In this document: positions 50,057-58,954 of the stretch, piece by piece
Position numbering within the stretch: position 1 is the stretch's first letter
Layout: each line of letters opens with the position of its first letter
DNA from: Pseudogulbenkiania sp. MAI-1
GTDB taxonomy: Bacteria; Pseudomonadota; Gammaproteobacteria; Burkholderiales; Chromobacteriaceae
Length of the DNA: 64,000 nucleotides
Direction: 5' to 3'
NCBI RefSeq assembly: GCF_000527175.1
Contig: NZ_AZUR01000001.1
Span: 4,051,001 to 4,115,000 of the forward strand
The notes under the pieces: generated by a model
Database searches by the model: none
What the model was told of the DNA's origin: nothing
What the model saw: the letters and a program-made list of their open reading frames with translations, nothing else
Program-made: the position numbers and the translations under genes

Positions 50057-51100
50057 ATGACGACATTCCTCTCTATCCCTCGCCCGAGCCAGCCCTTTGC
50101 TGACCAGGCACGCGCACGTCAGAACCTGCTGACCAAACCGGCCGGCAGTCTCGGCCAGCTGGAAGACCTGGCCTGCCGCTTCGCCGCCTGGCAGGGCCGG
50201 ACCCAACCGATGCCGCTCAAGCCGGCGATCACGCTGTTCGCCGCCGACCACGGCGTGACGGCGGAAGGCGTTTCGGCCTTCCCGCAGGCTGTGACCGCCG
50301 AGATGGTGAAGAACTTCGCCGCCGGCGGTGCCGCGATCTGCGTGCTGGCACGCCAGCACGGTGCCCGGCTGGAGGTGGTCGACACCGGCGTGGCGGGCGA
50401 CCTGTCGGGCCTGCCCATCGTGCACGCCAAGGTACGCCCCGCCTCGGCCAACCTGCGCCGCGAGGCCGCGCTGACCCTGGCCGAGGCCGAGGCGGCGCTG
50501 GCGGTGGGCCGCGAGGCGGCACGCCGCGCGCTGGAGGCCGGCGCCAACCTGCTCGTCGCCGGCGACATGGGCATCGGCAACACCACGCCGTCGGCGGCGC
50601 TGATCTGCCACCTGACCGGCGCCACGCCGGAAACGGTGGTCGGGCGCGGCACCGGGGTCGACGACGCCGGTCTCGCGCTCAAGCGCCGCGTGGTCGAGGA
50701 CGCGCTGGCGCGGCTGGCCGGGCGTGAGCTGTCGCCGCTCGAAACGCTGGCCGAACTGGGTGGGCTGGAAATCGCCGCCATCGCCGGCTTCTACCTGGAA
50801 GGCGCCGCACTCGGCGTGCCGTCCTTGGTGGATGGTTTCATCACCAGCGCCGCCGCGCTGGCGGCCAAGGCCTTGCAGCCGGCGGTGGCCGACTGGCTGA
50901 TCGCCAGCCACCGCTCGCAGGAAGCCGGCCACGGCATCGCGCTGGCAGCGCTCGGGCTGACGCCGCTGGTCGAACTCGGCCTGCGCCTGGGCGAGGGTTC
51001 CGGCGCGGCGCTGTGCCTGCCGCTGCTGCAGTCGGCCATCCTGCTGCACAACGAGATGGCGACCTTCGCCGAAGCCGGCGTGTCGGAAAAGAGCGAGTGA
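50057..51100 (+). CDS. cobT: Nicotinate-nucleotide-dimethylbenzimidazole phosphoribosyltransferase
   Basis: The 347-residue enzyme makes alpha-ribazole phosphate from DMB. It has KPAGSLGQLEDLACRFAAWQG, FAADHGVTAEGVSAFPQAVTAEMVKNFAAGGAAICVLAR, VAGDMGIGNTTPSAALI, GRGTGVDDAGL and the C-terminal catalytic Glu region. Length matches CobT (about 356 aa). The ATG at 50057 follows AAGG. It overlaps cobC by 4 bp (GTGA). Confidence 0.94.
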   Translation: MTTFLSIPRPSQPFADQARARQNLLTKPAGSLGQLEDLACRFAAWQGRTQPMPLKPAITLFAADHGVTAEGVSAFPQAVTAEMVKNFAAGGAAICVLARQHGARLEVVDTGVAGDLSGLPIVHAKVRPASANLRREAALTLAEAEAALAVGREAARRALEAGANLLVAGDMGIGNTTPSAALICHLTGATPETVVGRGTGVDDAGLALKRRVVEDALARLAGRELSPLETLAELGGLEIAAIAGFYLEGAALGVPSLVDGFITSAAALAAKALQPAVADWLIASHRSQEAGHGIALAALGLTPLVELGLRLGEGSGAALCLPLLQSAILLHNEMATFAEAGVSEKSE

Positions 51101-51699
51101 ACCCCTACACCCTGACGCTGCTGCGCCACGGCGACATCGATCATGGCGGACGGCTGATCGGCCGTCTCGACCTGCCGCTGAACGAACGCGGCCGGCGCCA
51201 GCTCGCCGCCAGCTGGCAGCGCATCAACGCGCTGGCGCCCGTCACCGCCCTGGCCAGCTCGCCGCTCAAGCGTTGCCGCGAGTTCGCCGTGCAGCAGGCG
51301 CTGGCCGCCGGCGTGCCGCTCAAGCTGGACGAACGGCTGGCCGAATGCGATTTCGGCTCCTGGGACGGCATGGCGCTCGACGAACTGGCCGCCAGCCATC
51401 CGGACTGGAGCGAACGGCTGGCCACCGGCACGCTCGACGCCCCCGGCGGCGAAGGTTTCGACACCTTCCGCACCCGCGTGCTGGCCGGTTTCGCCGGCTG
51501 GATGTGCGAGGCGCGCGGCAGCCACCGCGTGCTGGTCAGCCACGGCGGGGTGATCACCGTGCTGCTGGCCGAGCTGCTCGGCACCGGCTTCAACGTGGCG
51601 CGGCTGCTGACGGTGCAGCGCGGCGGCTTCGCCCAACTGTCCATCCTCGACGGCCATCCCGCCTACCTGTTGCGCCTGGAGCCGTCATGCGCGGACTGA
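51097..51699 (+). CDS. cobC: Alpha-ribazole phosphatase (histidine phosphatase family)
   Basis: The 200-residue protein has the phosphoglycerate-mutase RHG motif LTLLRHGDID near the N-terminus, the SSPLKRC motif and the second catalytic region SHGGVITVLLAELL. In this gene context it is CobC, which dephosphorylates alpha-ribazole phosphate or adenosylcobalamin 5'-phosphate. The start is GTG, overlapping the cobT stop; the stop overlaps cobS by 13 bp. Confidence 0.88.
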   Translation: MNPYTLTLLRHGDIDHGGRLIGRLDLPLNERGRRQLAASWQRINALAPVTALASSPLKRCREFAVQQALAAGVPLKLDERLAECDFGSWDGMALDELAASHPDWSERLATGTLDAPGGEGFDTFRTRVLAGFAGWMCEARGSHRVLVSHGGVITVLLAELLGTGFNVARLLTVQRGGFAQLSILDGHPAYLLRLEPSCAD

Positions 51700-52418
51700 T
51701 CCTGGCGCTGCAGTTCCTGACCCGCCTGCCGACCCCGACGCTCAAGGAGTTCCGCGCCGAATGGCTGGCCGACAGCGCGCGCTGGTTCGCCGTGGTCGGC
51801 ATGCTGATCGGCGCGCTGCTGGCAGCGGCGCTGTGGCTGGGCGCGCGCGTCGATCCGTGGCTGGGGGCACTGGCGGCGCTCGGCGTGTGGGTATGGGTGA
51901 CCGGCGGCCTGCATCTGGACGGGCTGGCGGATCTGGCCGACGGCCTGGGCGCGGCGCACCGCTCGCGCGAACGGCTGCTGGAAGTGATGAAGGACCCGCA
52001 CCTGGGCAGCTTCGGCGTCATCGCCCTGGTACTGGCGCTGACCGCCAAGCTGGTGCTGCTGATGCTGCTGGCCAAGGCGGGAGCTGCCCCCTGGGGGCTG
52101 CTGCTGATCCCGGCCTGGGCCCGGCTGGGCGCGGTGTGGTGGTCGGCCACCCTGCCGCCGCTGGCCCCCGGCAGTGCCGCCCTGTTCGCCGGCCAGCCGG
52201 ACCGGCGCGCGCTAACGCTGGGGGCCGCCGTGCTCGTGGCGCTGTCCGCGCTGCTCGCCCCGGCCCTCCTGCTGGCTCCCCCAGCGCTATGGGGCTGGCG
52301 CCGCTTCCTCGCGCAACGCGTGGGCGGCATGAACGGCGACTGCCTCGGGGCCGGCGTCGAGGCCACGGAGATCGCGCTGCTGATCGCCGCGGTGGTGCTG
52401 CCGGCACTGCCGGGCTGA
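51687..52418 (+). CDS. cobS: Adenosylcobinamide-GDP ribazoletransferase (cobalamin synthase)
   Basis: The 243-residue membrane enzyme starts MRGLILALQFLTRLPTP, typical of CobS, and has the Asp-rich active site GGLHLDGLADLADGLGA followed by MKDPHLGSFGVIALVLAL. It also has several helices and a late GGMNGDCLGAGVEATE. It joins alpha-ribazole to adenosylcobinamide-GDP at the inner membrane. It is the last gene of the cobTCS operon. No corrin-ring genes are in the window, so this segment supports salvage or late assembly. Confidence 0.93.
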   Translation: MRGLILALQFLTRLPTPTLKEFRAEWLADSARWFAVVGMLIGALLAAALWLGARVDPWLGALAALGVWVWVTGGLHLDGLADLADGLGAAHRSRERLLEVMKDPHLGSFGVIALVLALTAKLVLLMLLAKAGAAPWGLLLIPAWARLGAVWWSATLPPLAPGSAALFAGQPDRRALTLGAAVLVALSALLAPALLLAPPALWGWRRFLAQRVGGMNGDCLGAGVEATEIALLIAAVVLPALPG

Positions 52419-52470
52419 CCATCGGCGGCTTGCAGCTCCCGCCTGCCGCCCTCGGATCCGCCACCCGGGA

Positions 52471-52499
52471 TTCAAAAACGTCGGCGCTCCTCCTACAAT
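52471..52499 (+). promoter_or_regulatory. Promoter of the DUF898-M48 pair
   Basis: TTCAAA (52471-52476) and TACAAT (52494-52499) are separated by 17 bp, about 86 bp upstream of the DUF898 gene. Confidence 0.55.
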
Positions 52500-52584
52500 G
52501 ACAAAAGAATAAGCCGGCCCATCCCCCTCATGGGAGCAGCGGGGCGGCTCCGCTTCGGCCAATGCACGACGACAGGGGCACATC

Positions 52585-53718
52585 ATGTACACGACACCGC
52601 AGGACACCACGCCGTTCGCACCGCTAGAGAATCCGCCTCCCGCCACACCGCCCACACCGGACGTCCTGCGCTTCAGCTTCAGCGGCGAAACCGGCGCCTT
52701 CTTCCGCATCTGGATCGTCAACCTCCTGCTGTCCATCGTGACCCTGGGCATCTACTCGGCCTGGGGCAAGGTGCGCACCCTCAAATACCTGTACGGCCAC
52801 ACCCGCCTGGCCGGAGCCAGTTTCGACTACCACGGCAAGCCGCTGGCCATTCTCAAGGGGCGCCTCTTGATCGTGGCCGTGCTGGTGGCGCTGGCGCTGG
52901 CCGACAGGCTCACCCCGGGCCTGTCCGCCCTGCTCTACTTGGTGCTGTTGCCGCTGCTGCCCTGGGTGGTGGTAACCGCGATGACGTTCCGGCTGCGCAA
53001 CACCAGTTGGCGCCAGATGCGTTTCGACTTCCGGGCCCGGGGCTGGGATGCCGCCGGCCCCTATCTCGGTGGGCTGCTGATCAGCGTATTGACGCTCGGC
53101 CTCGCGCTGCCCTACGTCCGCCACTGGCAACAGCAATTCCTGGTGAACCACGCCCGCTTCGGCGGCGCCCGCTTCGAGATGGAGAACTGCGTCGGCCGCT
53201 ACTACCGGGTAGTCCTGAAAGGCCTGCTGTGCGCCCTGCTCGGTTTCGTGCTGGTCGGGGTGATCCTGGGTCTGACCAGCGGCATCCTGGCCGGAGGCAT
53301 GGATCGAGACGCCATGACCAACATGCCGGGCATGCTGTGGCTGATCGTAGCGGGCGTGGTACTCTACCTGTTCTTCCTGCTGATGTGGCTCGCCATCGGC
53401 CAGGTGATCGGCGACCGCCTGGCCAACGAGGTCTGGAACCACACCGTGCTGGAGCATGACGGTCGCCGCCACCGCTTCGAAAGCACCATGACACTGCGCC
53501 AGCTGTTCAAGCTGCACCTCGGCAACGCCTTCCTGACACTGATCTCGCTGGGCCTGCTCTATCCCTACGCCAGACTGCGCGCCCTGCGCTACCGGCTGGA
53601 GCATCTCGCCATGTACCCGGCCGACGACCTCGCCGATCTCCGCTCCTCGCCGGCAGCCGGGCGCACGGCGCTGGGCGATGCCGCCGTGGATGGTTTCGAG
53701 CTGGACCTGGGCCTATGA
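52585..53718 (+). CDS. DUF898 (YjgN-like) inner-membrane protein
   Basis: The 377-residue protein has a short Pro-rich cytoplasmic start followed by repeats of the YjgN/DUF898 unit: FRIWIVNLLLSIVTLGIYSAWGKVRTLKYLYGHTRLAG, then ISVLTLGLALPYVRHWQQQFLVNHARFGG and LISLGLLYPYARLRALRYRLEH. About seven to eight membrane helices are predicted. The function of DUF898 is unknown. It overlaps a downstream membrane-anchored M48 peptidase by 4 bp (ATGA), a pairing also known from other genomes. Confidence 0.85.
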   Translation: MYTTPQDTTPFAPLENPPPATPPTPDVLRFSFSGETGAFFRIWIVNLLLSIVTLGIYSAWGKVRTLKYLYGHTRLAGASFDYHGKPLAILKGRLLIVAVLVALALADRLTPGLSALLYLVLLPLLPWVVVTAMTFRLRNTSWRQMRFDFRARGWDAAGPYLGGLLISVLTLGLALPYVRHWQQQFLVNHARFGGARFEMENCVGRYYRVVLKGLLCALLGFVLVGVILGLTSGILAGGMDRDAMTNMPGMLWLIVAGVVLYLFFLLMWLAIGQVIGDRLANEVWNHTVLEHDGRRHRFESTMTLRQLFKLHLGNAFLTLISLGLLYPYARLRALRYRLEHLAMYPADDLADLRSSPAAGRTALGDAAVDGFELDLGL

Positions 53719-54716
53719 GACTGCGCGGCAGCTACCTGGACGGCCAGCGCCCCACGCCACGCCCCATCGCGCTCTGGCGCGAACGGGACGAACTGGTCTT
53801 CAGCGACGGCGAGCACACCCGGCGCTATCCGCTGAAAGACGTGGAGTGCGAGGCCGGCTTGCCCGGCCTGCCGGACAAGCTGCTCCTGCCGGACGGCGGC
53901 GTCATCGAGGTGGCCGACCGGACAGCAGGCCGCCAGTTGCTCGGCCGGCTGCCGCTGAGCGAACGTCTGCTGGAGTGGCTGCACAGCGGCTGGCATGTGC
54001 TTGGCCTGCTGCTGGTGCTGGCCGTTGCCACCGCCGGCCTGGGGTACCGCTACGGCCTGCCCTGGCTCGCCGAAACCGCCGCCCGCCATACACCAGTCGC
54101 CGTGGAAAGGCTGATGACCGAACAGACCCTGCGCCTGCTCCAGCAGACCCGCACTCTCCGGCCCACAACCCTGCCCCCGGCACGGCAACGCGCCATGCAT
54201 GCCCTACTGGAACAGGCCGCGCCGGCAGGCAGCCCCTACCGTTACCAGCTCACCCTCGTCAACGCGCCGGACATCGGCCCCAATGCCTTCGCCCTGCCCG
54301 GCGGCCAGGTGATGATGACCGATCAACTGGTACAGGAAGCCCGCAGCGACGACGAACTGTTCGCCGTGCTGGCGCACGAAGCGGGCCACGTCGAGCACCG
54401 CCACGGCCTGCGCGGTGTCATCCAGTACGGAGGGCTGTCACTGGCCGTATCGCTGCTCACCGGCGACAGCAGCTCGATCCTGGTGCTGGCGCCGCTGCTG
54501 CTGGCCGACATGAAATACTCGCGCGACTTCGAACGCGAGGCCGACCGCTTCGCCTTCCAGCGCCTCTCCGCCACCGGCCGCTCCCCCTGCCTGCTGGGCA
54601 GCTTCCTCGCGCGCCTCGCTGTCGATGTTGGCGAAACCAGCCCGCTGCTCTCCAGCCACCCCGGTACCGAGGAACGCCGCCAGCCGCCCGGCGGCCAGCG
54701 CTGCCCACCCGGCTGA
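53715..54716 (+). CDS. Membrane-anchored M48 metallopeptidase
   Basis: The 333-residue protein has a soluble N-terminal domain (about 1-88), one membrane helix (about 93-112) and a periplasmic M48 peptidase domain with HEAGH (residues 221-225). A likely third ligand lies in FEREADRFAF, and the preceding text is NAFALPGGQVMMTDQLVQ. It is translationally coupled to the DUF898 protein, so the two probably act together in envelope protein quality control or signalling. It differs from BepA in lacking TPRs and a cleavable signal. Confidence 0.87.
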   Translation: MRLRGSYLDGQRPTPRPIALWRERDELVFSDGEHTRRYPLKDVECEAGLPGLPDKLLLPDGGVIEVADRTAGRQLLGRLPLSERLLEWLHSGWHVLGLLLVLAVATAGLGYRYGLPWLAETAARHTPVAVERLMTEQTLRLLQQTRTLRPTTLPPARQRAMHALLEQAAPAGSPYRYQLTLVNAPDIGPNAFALPGGQVMMTDQLVQEARSDDELFAVLAHEAGHVEHRHGLRGVIQYGGLSLAVSLLTGDSSSILVLAPLLLADMKYSRDFEREADRFAFQRLSATGRSPCLLGSFLARLAVDVGETSPLLSSHPGTEERRQPPGGQRCPPG

Positions 54717-54812
54717 GCCTGTCGCTCCGGACGTGGCCGGAGGCCCACCGGCGCCGACAAATCTATAGTCAGCCGGAGGCAAGGGCTCGTTGTTGCCGTA
54801 GGCAGCGCGCGC

Positions 54813-55778
54813 TTACAGCTTGCCCGCCAGCTTGCGGTTGCGCAGCAGGCACAGCAGGTCGCAGGCGATGTGCGCGGCGGCCAGCGCGGTGATCTCGCTC
54901 TGGTCGAACGGCGGCGACACCTCCACCACATCCATGCCGACCAGGTTGACGTCGCTCAGGTTGCGGACGATCTTCAGCGCCTGCGCCGTGGTCAACCCGC
55001 CCGGCACCGGGGTACCGGTCCCCGGGGCGAACGCCGGGTCGAGGCAGTCGATGTCGAAGGTGAGATAAGTCGGGGTATCGCCGACGATCTCCTTGATGCG
55101 CGCGATGGCCGCCTCGGCGCCGTTGTCGTGCACCCACGGCGCGTCCAGGCGATTGATGCCCATGAAATCGTCGTTCCAGGTACGCAGGCCGACCTGCACC
55201 GAGGTCTTCGGGTCGATCAGGCCGTCCTTCACCGCCTTGTAGAACATGGTGCCGTGGTTCAGCGAATCCGGGCTGTCGTCCGGCCAGGTGTCGCAGTGTG
55301 CGTCGAAGTGGATGATCGACAACGGCTTGCCGAACTTCTCGGCGTGCGCGATCAAGAGCGGATAGGTCACATAGTGGTCGCCACCGAAGGTCAGCATCCT
55401 GGCGCCGGAGGCCAGGATGGTGCGCGCGTGCTCGATGATGCTGTCCTTGATGGTCAGCGGATTATGGGCGTCGAACCAGCAGTCACCGTAGTCGATCACC
55501 GCCAGATCGTCGAAGGGGTCGAAGCCCCACGGGAACGGCTTGAGTTCGGCCAGTTGCACGCTGGCGGCGCGCACCGCGGCCGGGCCGAGACGCGCGCCGG
55601 GGCGGAAGGTCACCGCCAGGTCGAACGGAATGCCGGAAATCGCCACGTCGACGCCGGTGAGGTCGCGCGTGTAGTTGCGGCGCATGAAGCTCAGGACGCC
55701 ACCGTAGGTATTTTCGATCGAGGAACCGTACAACGAGGTACGACGAATGGCGCCATCGCCATGAATCGTGTGAGACAT
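54813..55778 (-). CDS. speB: Agmatinase / ureohydrolase-family enzyme
   Basis: The 321-residue protein has the three binuclear-Mn motifs of ureohydrolases: GGDHYVTYPLL, HFDAHCDTW and LTFDIDCLDPAFAPGTGTPVPGG. The opening segment FMRRNYTRDLTGVDVAISGIPFDLAVTFRPGARLGPAAVR is like SpeB. It hydrolyses agmatine to putrescine and urea; guanidinobutyrase-type activity cannot be excluded from motifs alone. No arginine decarboxylase gene is adjacent. GGAGAG precedes the start. Confidence 0.9.
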   Translation of the reverse strand: MSHTIHGDGAIRRTSLYGSSIENTYGGVLSFMRRNYTRDLTGVDVAISGIPFDLAVTFRPGARLGPAAVRAASVQLAELKPFPWGFDPFDDLAVIDYGDCWFDAHNPLTIKDSIIEHARTILASGARMLTFGGDHYVTYPLLIAHAEKFGKPLSIIHFDAHCDTWPDDSPDSLNHGTMFYKAVKDGLIDPKTSVQVGLRTWNDDFMGINRLDAPWVHDNGAEAAIARIKEIVGDTPTYLTFDIDCLDPAFAPGTGTPVPGGLTTAQALKIVRNLSDVNLVGMDVVEVSPPFDQSEITALAAAHIACDLLCLLRNRKLAGKL

Positions 55779-55957
55779 GAAACTCTCCGTCAGAGAGTAC
55801 GCCGGGACGGCACAGCAGCCGGCACCGACGCTTCCCGTCCATCTTGCAAGCCGACGGGTTGAGGCTGCCGCGCCGCCTTGGCACGGAGGCCGATAGTGTG
55901 CCGCGCCCGTCCGGTACTTTCAAGCCCGTCAGGCCGGCACGCCACTTGGCCGGAAGG

Positions 55958-55985
55958 AAAAAAAGCCGGCGGGGAGACCGCCGGC
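55958..55985 (-). terminator. Intrinsic terminator of phoX
   Basis: The stem GCCGGCGG/CCGCCGGC with a short loop is followed on the minus strand by seven T residues, 33 bp after the phoX stop. Confidence 0.9.
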
Positions 55986-56018
55986 ACGAGGCTTTAAAGA
56001 GGCAAGTGAAACTCGGGA

Positions 56019-57983
56019 TCAGGAGCCGATCACGCCGCCATCCTGCTTGCGGATGACCACGGTGGCGGCACGCGGGCGGCCGGCGTTCGGACCTTCCGGC
56101 CAGGAGGAAATGGCCGTCGGCTTGTCCGGATCGGAGCGTTCGCTATCCGGCTCGCCCGGGTGCTGGATATTGACAAACATGGTCTTCATGTCCGGGGTGA
56201 AGGCGATGCCGGTGATCTCGCAACCGTTGGGGCCGGTGAGGAAGCGGCGGAACTCGCCGGTCTCCGGCACCACCGCCAGCATCTGGTTGTTGCCCATGCC
56301 GGCATATTCCTTCATGTTCACCGTCGAGGTGGACACGTCGGTCTGTACCCACAGCACACCGTTGGAGTCGAACTTCAGGCCGTCCGGGCTACCGAAGGCA
56401 TCGCCCTTGATCGCGCTCTTGTGCTGCTCCTTGGCGGCATCGGGGCGGCCGGCCAGCGCGAAGATGTCCCACTTGAAGGTCGTGGCCGTGGCGTCGCCGC
56501 CGTTCTCGTTCCAGCGGATGATGTGACCGAACTTGTTGTCGGCACGCGGGTTGGCCGCGTCCGGACCGGGCTTGCCGTCCTTGCCTCGGTCGCTGTTGTT
56601 GGTCAGCGTGCAGTACACCTCGCCCGGCTTGTGGCTGTGCACCGCGATCCATTCCGGACGGTCCATCTTGGTCGCGCCCATCACGTCGGCCGCCATGCGC
56701 GCCTTGATCACCACGTCGCCCGGGCTGGCGAAACCCTTGTCGGCGCTCAGGCCGTTCTGGCCGGCCACCAGCGGCAGCCACTGGCCGGAACCGTCGGCGT
56801 CGAAGCGCGCCACGTACAGCGTGCCCTCGTCCAGCAGGCTCATGTTGGCCTTGCGGTTCTTCGGGTCGAACTTGTTCTTGGAAACGAACTTGTAGATGTA
56901 CTCGAAACGCTGGTCGTCGCCCATGTACACCACGGCGTGACCGGACGGAGCGATGGCGACGGTGGCGCCTTCGTGCTTGAAGCGACCCAGCGCGGTGCGC
57001 TTGACCGGCTTCGATTTCGGATCGAACGGATCGATCTCCACCACCCAGCCGAAGCGGTTCGGTTCGTTCGGGTTGATCTGGGCGTCGAAGCGGAAATCTT
57101 CCCACGCCCACTTGTAGCCGGCGTCCTTGTTGGAGATGCCATAGCGTTTCTCCAGGTCGGTCAGCTTGCCCGAATCGTTGACGAACACGCCGTCGAAGTT
57201 CTCTTCACAGGTGAGGTAGGTACCCCACGGCGTCGGGCCGCTGGCGCAGTTCTGGAAAGTGCCGAGCACTTCCACCCCTTTCGGGTCGGCCTCGGTCTGC
57301 ATCAGCGCATGGCCGCGCGCCGGGCCCTGGATGGCGATCGGGGTATTGGCGTGGATGCGGCGCGCGTACCTGGACGGACGCACCACCTTCCAGCCGCCCT
57401 TGCCGGTGTCCTCGACCTCGATCACCGACACGCCGACCGCCGCCTGCGCCTTCTTCACCTTGTCGGCGTTCCAGGTCTTCATCCCGTCGGTATGCAGCAG
57501 GCCGTCGTCGGTGTATTCGTGGTTGATCGCCATCAGGCCGTGCTTGGAGCCGGTGGAGCCCAGCGGCAGCGGGAAGAAGGCCATGCCGTCGTGGTGCATG
57601 CCGGCCTGCAGTTCCTGCTCGGCGGCGCTGTTGGATGCATCCGGCTTGAACGCCGGCATGGCGCCCTTGATGCCGACCGGGTCGCCCCAGGCGTACAGCA
57701 CGTTGGCCACGTAGCCTTGCGGCACGATCACGCGGTCTTCGGCGGAGAAGGGTATCGGGGTGAAACCGAGCGCGGCCGGCCTCTTGGCGAACGGCAGTTG
57801 CGCCGCTTCGGCCAGCGTGGCCAGGCTACCGCCAAACAAGCCGGCCAAACCGGCGGCACCCGTGCCTTTCAGCACGCCACGACGCGACAGTCGCGCCTCC
57901 AGCACCTCGGAAAGGGCCGGGTTGGCCGAAGGATTGGTGGGCTCGTCCACGCCATGCTGCTTGATCTTGTAGCTCTCGCTCAT
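56019..57983 (-). CDS. phoX: PhoX-type alkaline phosphatase, Tat-exported
   Basis: The 654-residue protein has a long N-region, a twin-arginine signal SRRGVLKG (residues 33-40) with a hydrophobic core to AEA, and the PhoX/DUF839 body. Typical text includes FTPIPFSAEDRVIVPQGY, MAINHEYTDDGLLHTDG, TWGTYLTCEENFDG-like PWGTYLTCEENFDG, and SPDGLKFDSNGVLWVQTD. PhoX is a Ca/Fe phosphomonoesterase that frees phosphate from organic esters in the periplasm. A three-hexamer Pho box lies 64 bp upstream, so PhoB (gene at the left edge) should control it. Confidence 0.93.
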   Translation of the reverse strand: MSESYKIKQHGVDEPTNPSANPALSEVLEARLSRRGVLKGTGAAGLAGLFGGSLATLAEAAQLPFAKRPAALGFTPIPFSAEDRVIVPQGYVANVLYAWGDPVGIKGAMPAFKPDASNSAAEQELQAGMHHDGMAFFPLPLGSTGSKHGLMAINHEYTDDGLLHTDGMKTWNADKVKKAQAAVGVSVIEVEDTGKGGWKVVRPSRYARRIHANTPIAIQGPARGHALMQTEADPKGVEVLGTFQNCASGPTPWGTYLTCEENFDGVFVNDSGKLTDLEKRYGISNKDAGYKWAWEDFRFDAQINPNEPNRFGWVVEIDPFDPKSKPVKRTALGRFKHEGATVAIAPSGHAVVYMGDDQRFEYIYKFVSKNKFDPKNRKANMSLLDEGTLYVARFDADGSGQWLPLVAGQNGLSADKGFASPGDVVIKARMAADVMGATKMDRPEWIAVHSHKPGEVYCTLTNNSDRGKDGKPGPDAANPRADNKFGHIIRWNENGGDATATTFKWDIFALAGRPDAAKEQHKSAIKGDAFGSPDGLKFDSNGVLWVQTDVSTSTVNMKEYAGMGNNQMLAVVPETGEFRRFLTGPNGCEITGIAFTPDMKTMFVNIQHPGEPDSERSDPDKPTAISSWPEGPNAGRPRAATVVIRKQDGGVIGS

Positions 57984-58046
57984 TCAATGCTCCTGGAAAT
58001 CGGTCTAATCCACTAAGGAATCGACCGCCAAGACTACGAGCGTCAC

Positions 58047-58074
58047 ATGACAAGAAAATCACTAAAACATGTCA
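58047..58074 (-). promoter_or_regulatory. Pho box upstream of phoX
   Basis: On the minus strand TGACAT, AGTGAT and TGTCAT occur at exact 11-bp spacing (58074, 58063, 58052), the phasing used by PhoB tandem binding. The last hexamer is the perfect TGTCAT. It lies 64-91 bp upstream of the phoX start, in the gap after the DUF1275 gene. Confidence 0.65.
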
Positions 58075-58077
58075 ATC

Positions 58078-58869
58078 TCATGAATTGTCTTTGACCGCCC
58101 ACCCCTGCTGTTGCCACAGCCGCAGTCGCAGCCGGACGTCGTACCACACCGGGCGCAGCCCGAGCAGGAACAGGCCGCTCGCCAAGGGCAGCGAAAAACC
58201 GTAGCCCAGATGCTTGAAACCGAGTGCCCCGACCACGCCGCCGGCAAAGAACGCGACGAGGATCAGAAGATAGAGTTTCAGCTTGGCATGGTTGGCCTGC
58301 ACGCGCTGCCCCCGCCCCGGACCGGCACGGTCGAGATAGAGCAGCTTGGAGAGCTCGATGCCGATGTCGGTGGCGATGCCCGTCATGTGCGTGGTGCGCA
58401 GCAGGCCGCGCGACAGCTTGGTGACGACGGTGTTGTGCATGCCCATGATGAAGCACAACAGCAACACCGTCGGCGGCGTGAGCAACCCCTTGTGCAAGGA
58501 CAGTCCGGCCCCCAGCAGACCGAACAGCAGCAGCAGGAAAGCCTCTTCCATGATCGACACACCGTAGCCGCCGCGCAGGCGCTGGCGCCGCGCCCAGATG
58601 ATCAGCCAGGTGGAATGCATCGCGCCGGCCATGAAACTCAGCAGCATCAACAGCGCCGACAGCGCCAGACGCAGTTCGCCCAGCGCGAAATGGTCCGCCA
58701 TGCTGGAGACCACGCCGGAAACGTGCGAAGTGTAACGGTGCACCGCCAGAAAACCGCCGGCGTTGAGCGCGCCGGCGCTGAACGCCATCGACCAGCCGAG
58801 CTGGTGGATGACCCGGTCGTTGAAAGTCCCCCGGTCCAACAGCCGGGTGATGTTGACGCGTCGCGACAT
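58078..58869 (-). CDS. DUF1275 (YoaK-like) membrane protein
   Basis: The 263-residue membrane protein has about six to seven helices and the family text WSMAFSAGALNAGGFLAVHRYTSHVSGVVSSMADHFALGE and FIMGMHNTVVTKLSRGLLRTTHMTGIATDIGIEL. DUF1275 proteins are of unknown function. It is upstream of phoX on the same strand, with the Pho box starting 4 bp after its stop codon, so phoX is not simply part of its operon. A terminator hairpin separates it from the SPOR gene. Confidence 0.85.
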   Translation of the reverse strand: MSRRVNITRLLDRGTFNDRVIHQLGWSMAFSAGALNAGGFLAVHRYTSHVSGVVSSMADHFALGELRLALSALLMLLSFMAGAMHSTWLIIWARRQRLRGGYGVSIMEEAFLLLLFGLLGAGLSLHKGLLTPPTVLLLCFIMGMHNTVVTKLSRGLLRTTHMTGIATDIGIELSKLLYLDRAGPGRGQRVQANHAKLKLYLLILVAFFAGGVVGALGFKHLGYGFSLPLASGLFLLGLRPVWYDVRLRLRLWQQQGWAVKDNS

Positions 58870-58887
58870 GGCAGCGGGAGGCCAAAG

Positions 58888-58913
58888 AAAAAGCGGCAGG
58901 AGTGCCGCTTTTC
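58888..58913 (-). terminator. Intrinsic terminator of the rfaE2-birA-coaX-SPOR operon
   Basis: The stem AAAGCGGCA/TGCCGCTTT is flanked by A and T tracts on the two sides, so it could work in both directions; it lies 41 bp after the SPOR gene. Confidence 0.8.
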
Positions 58914-58954
58914 AATAATGCGCCGCCCGAATCGGGCTGACAAGCAAATCGATG

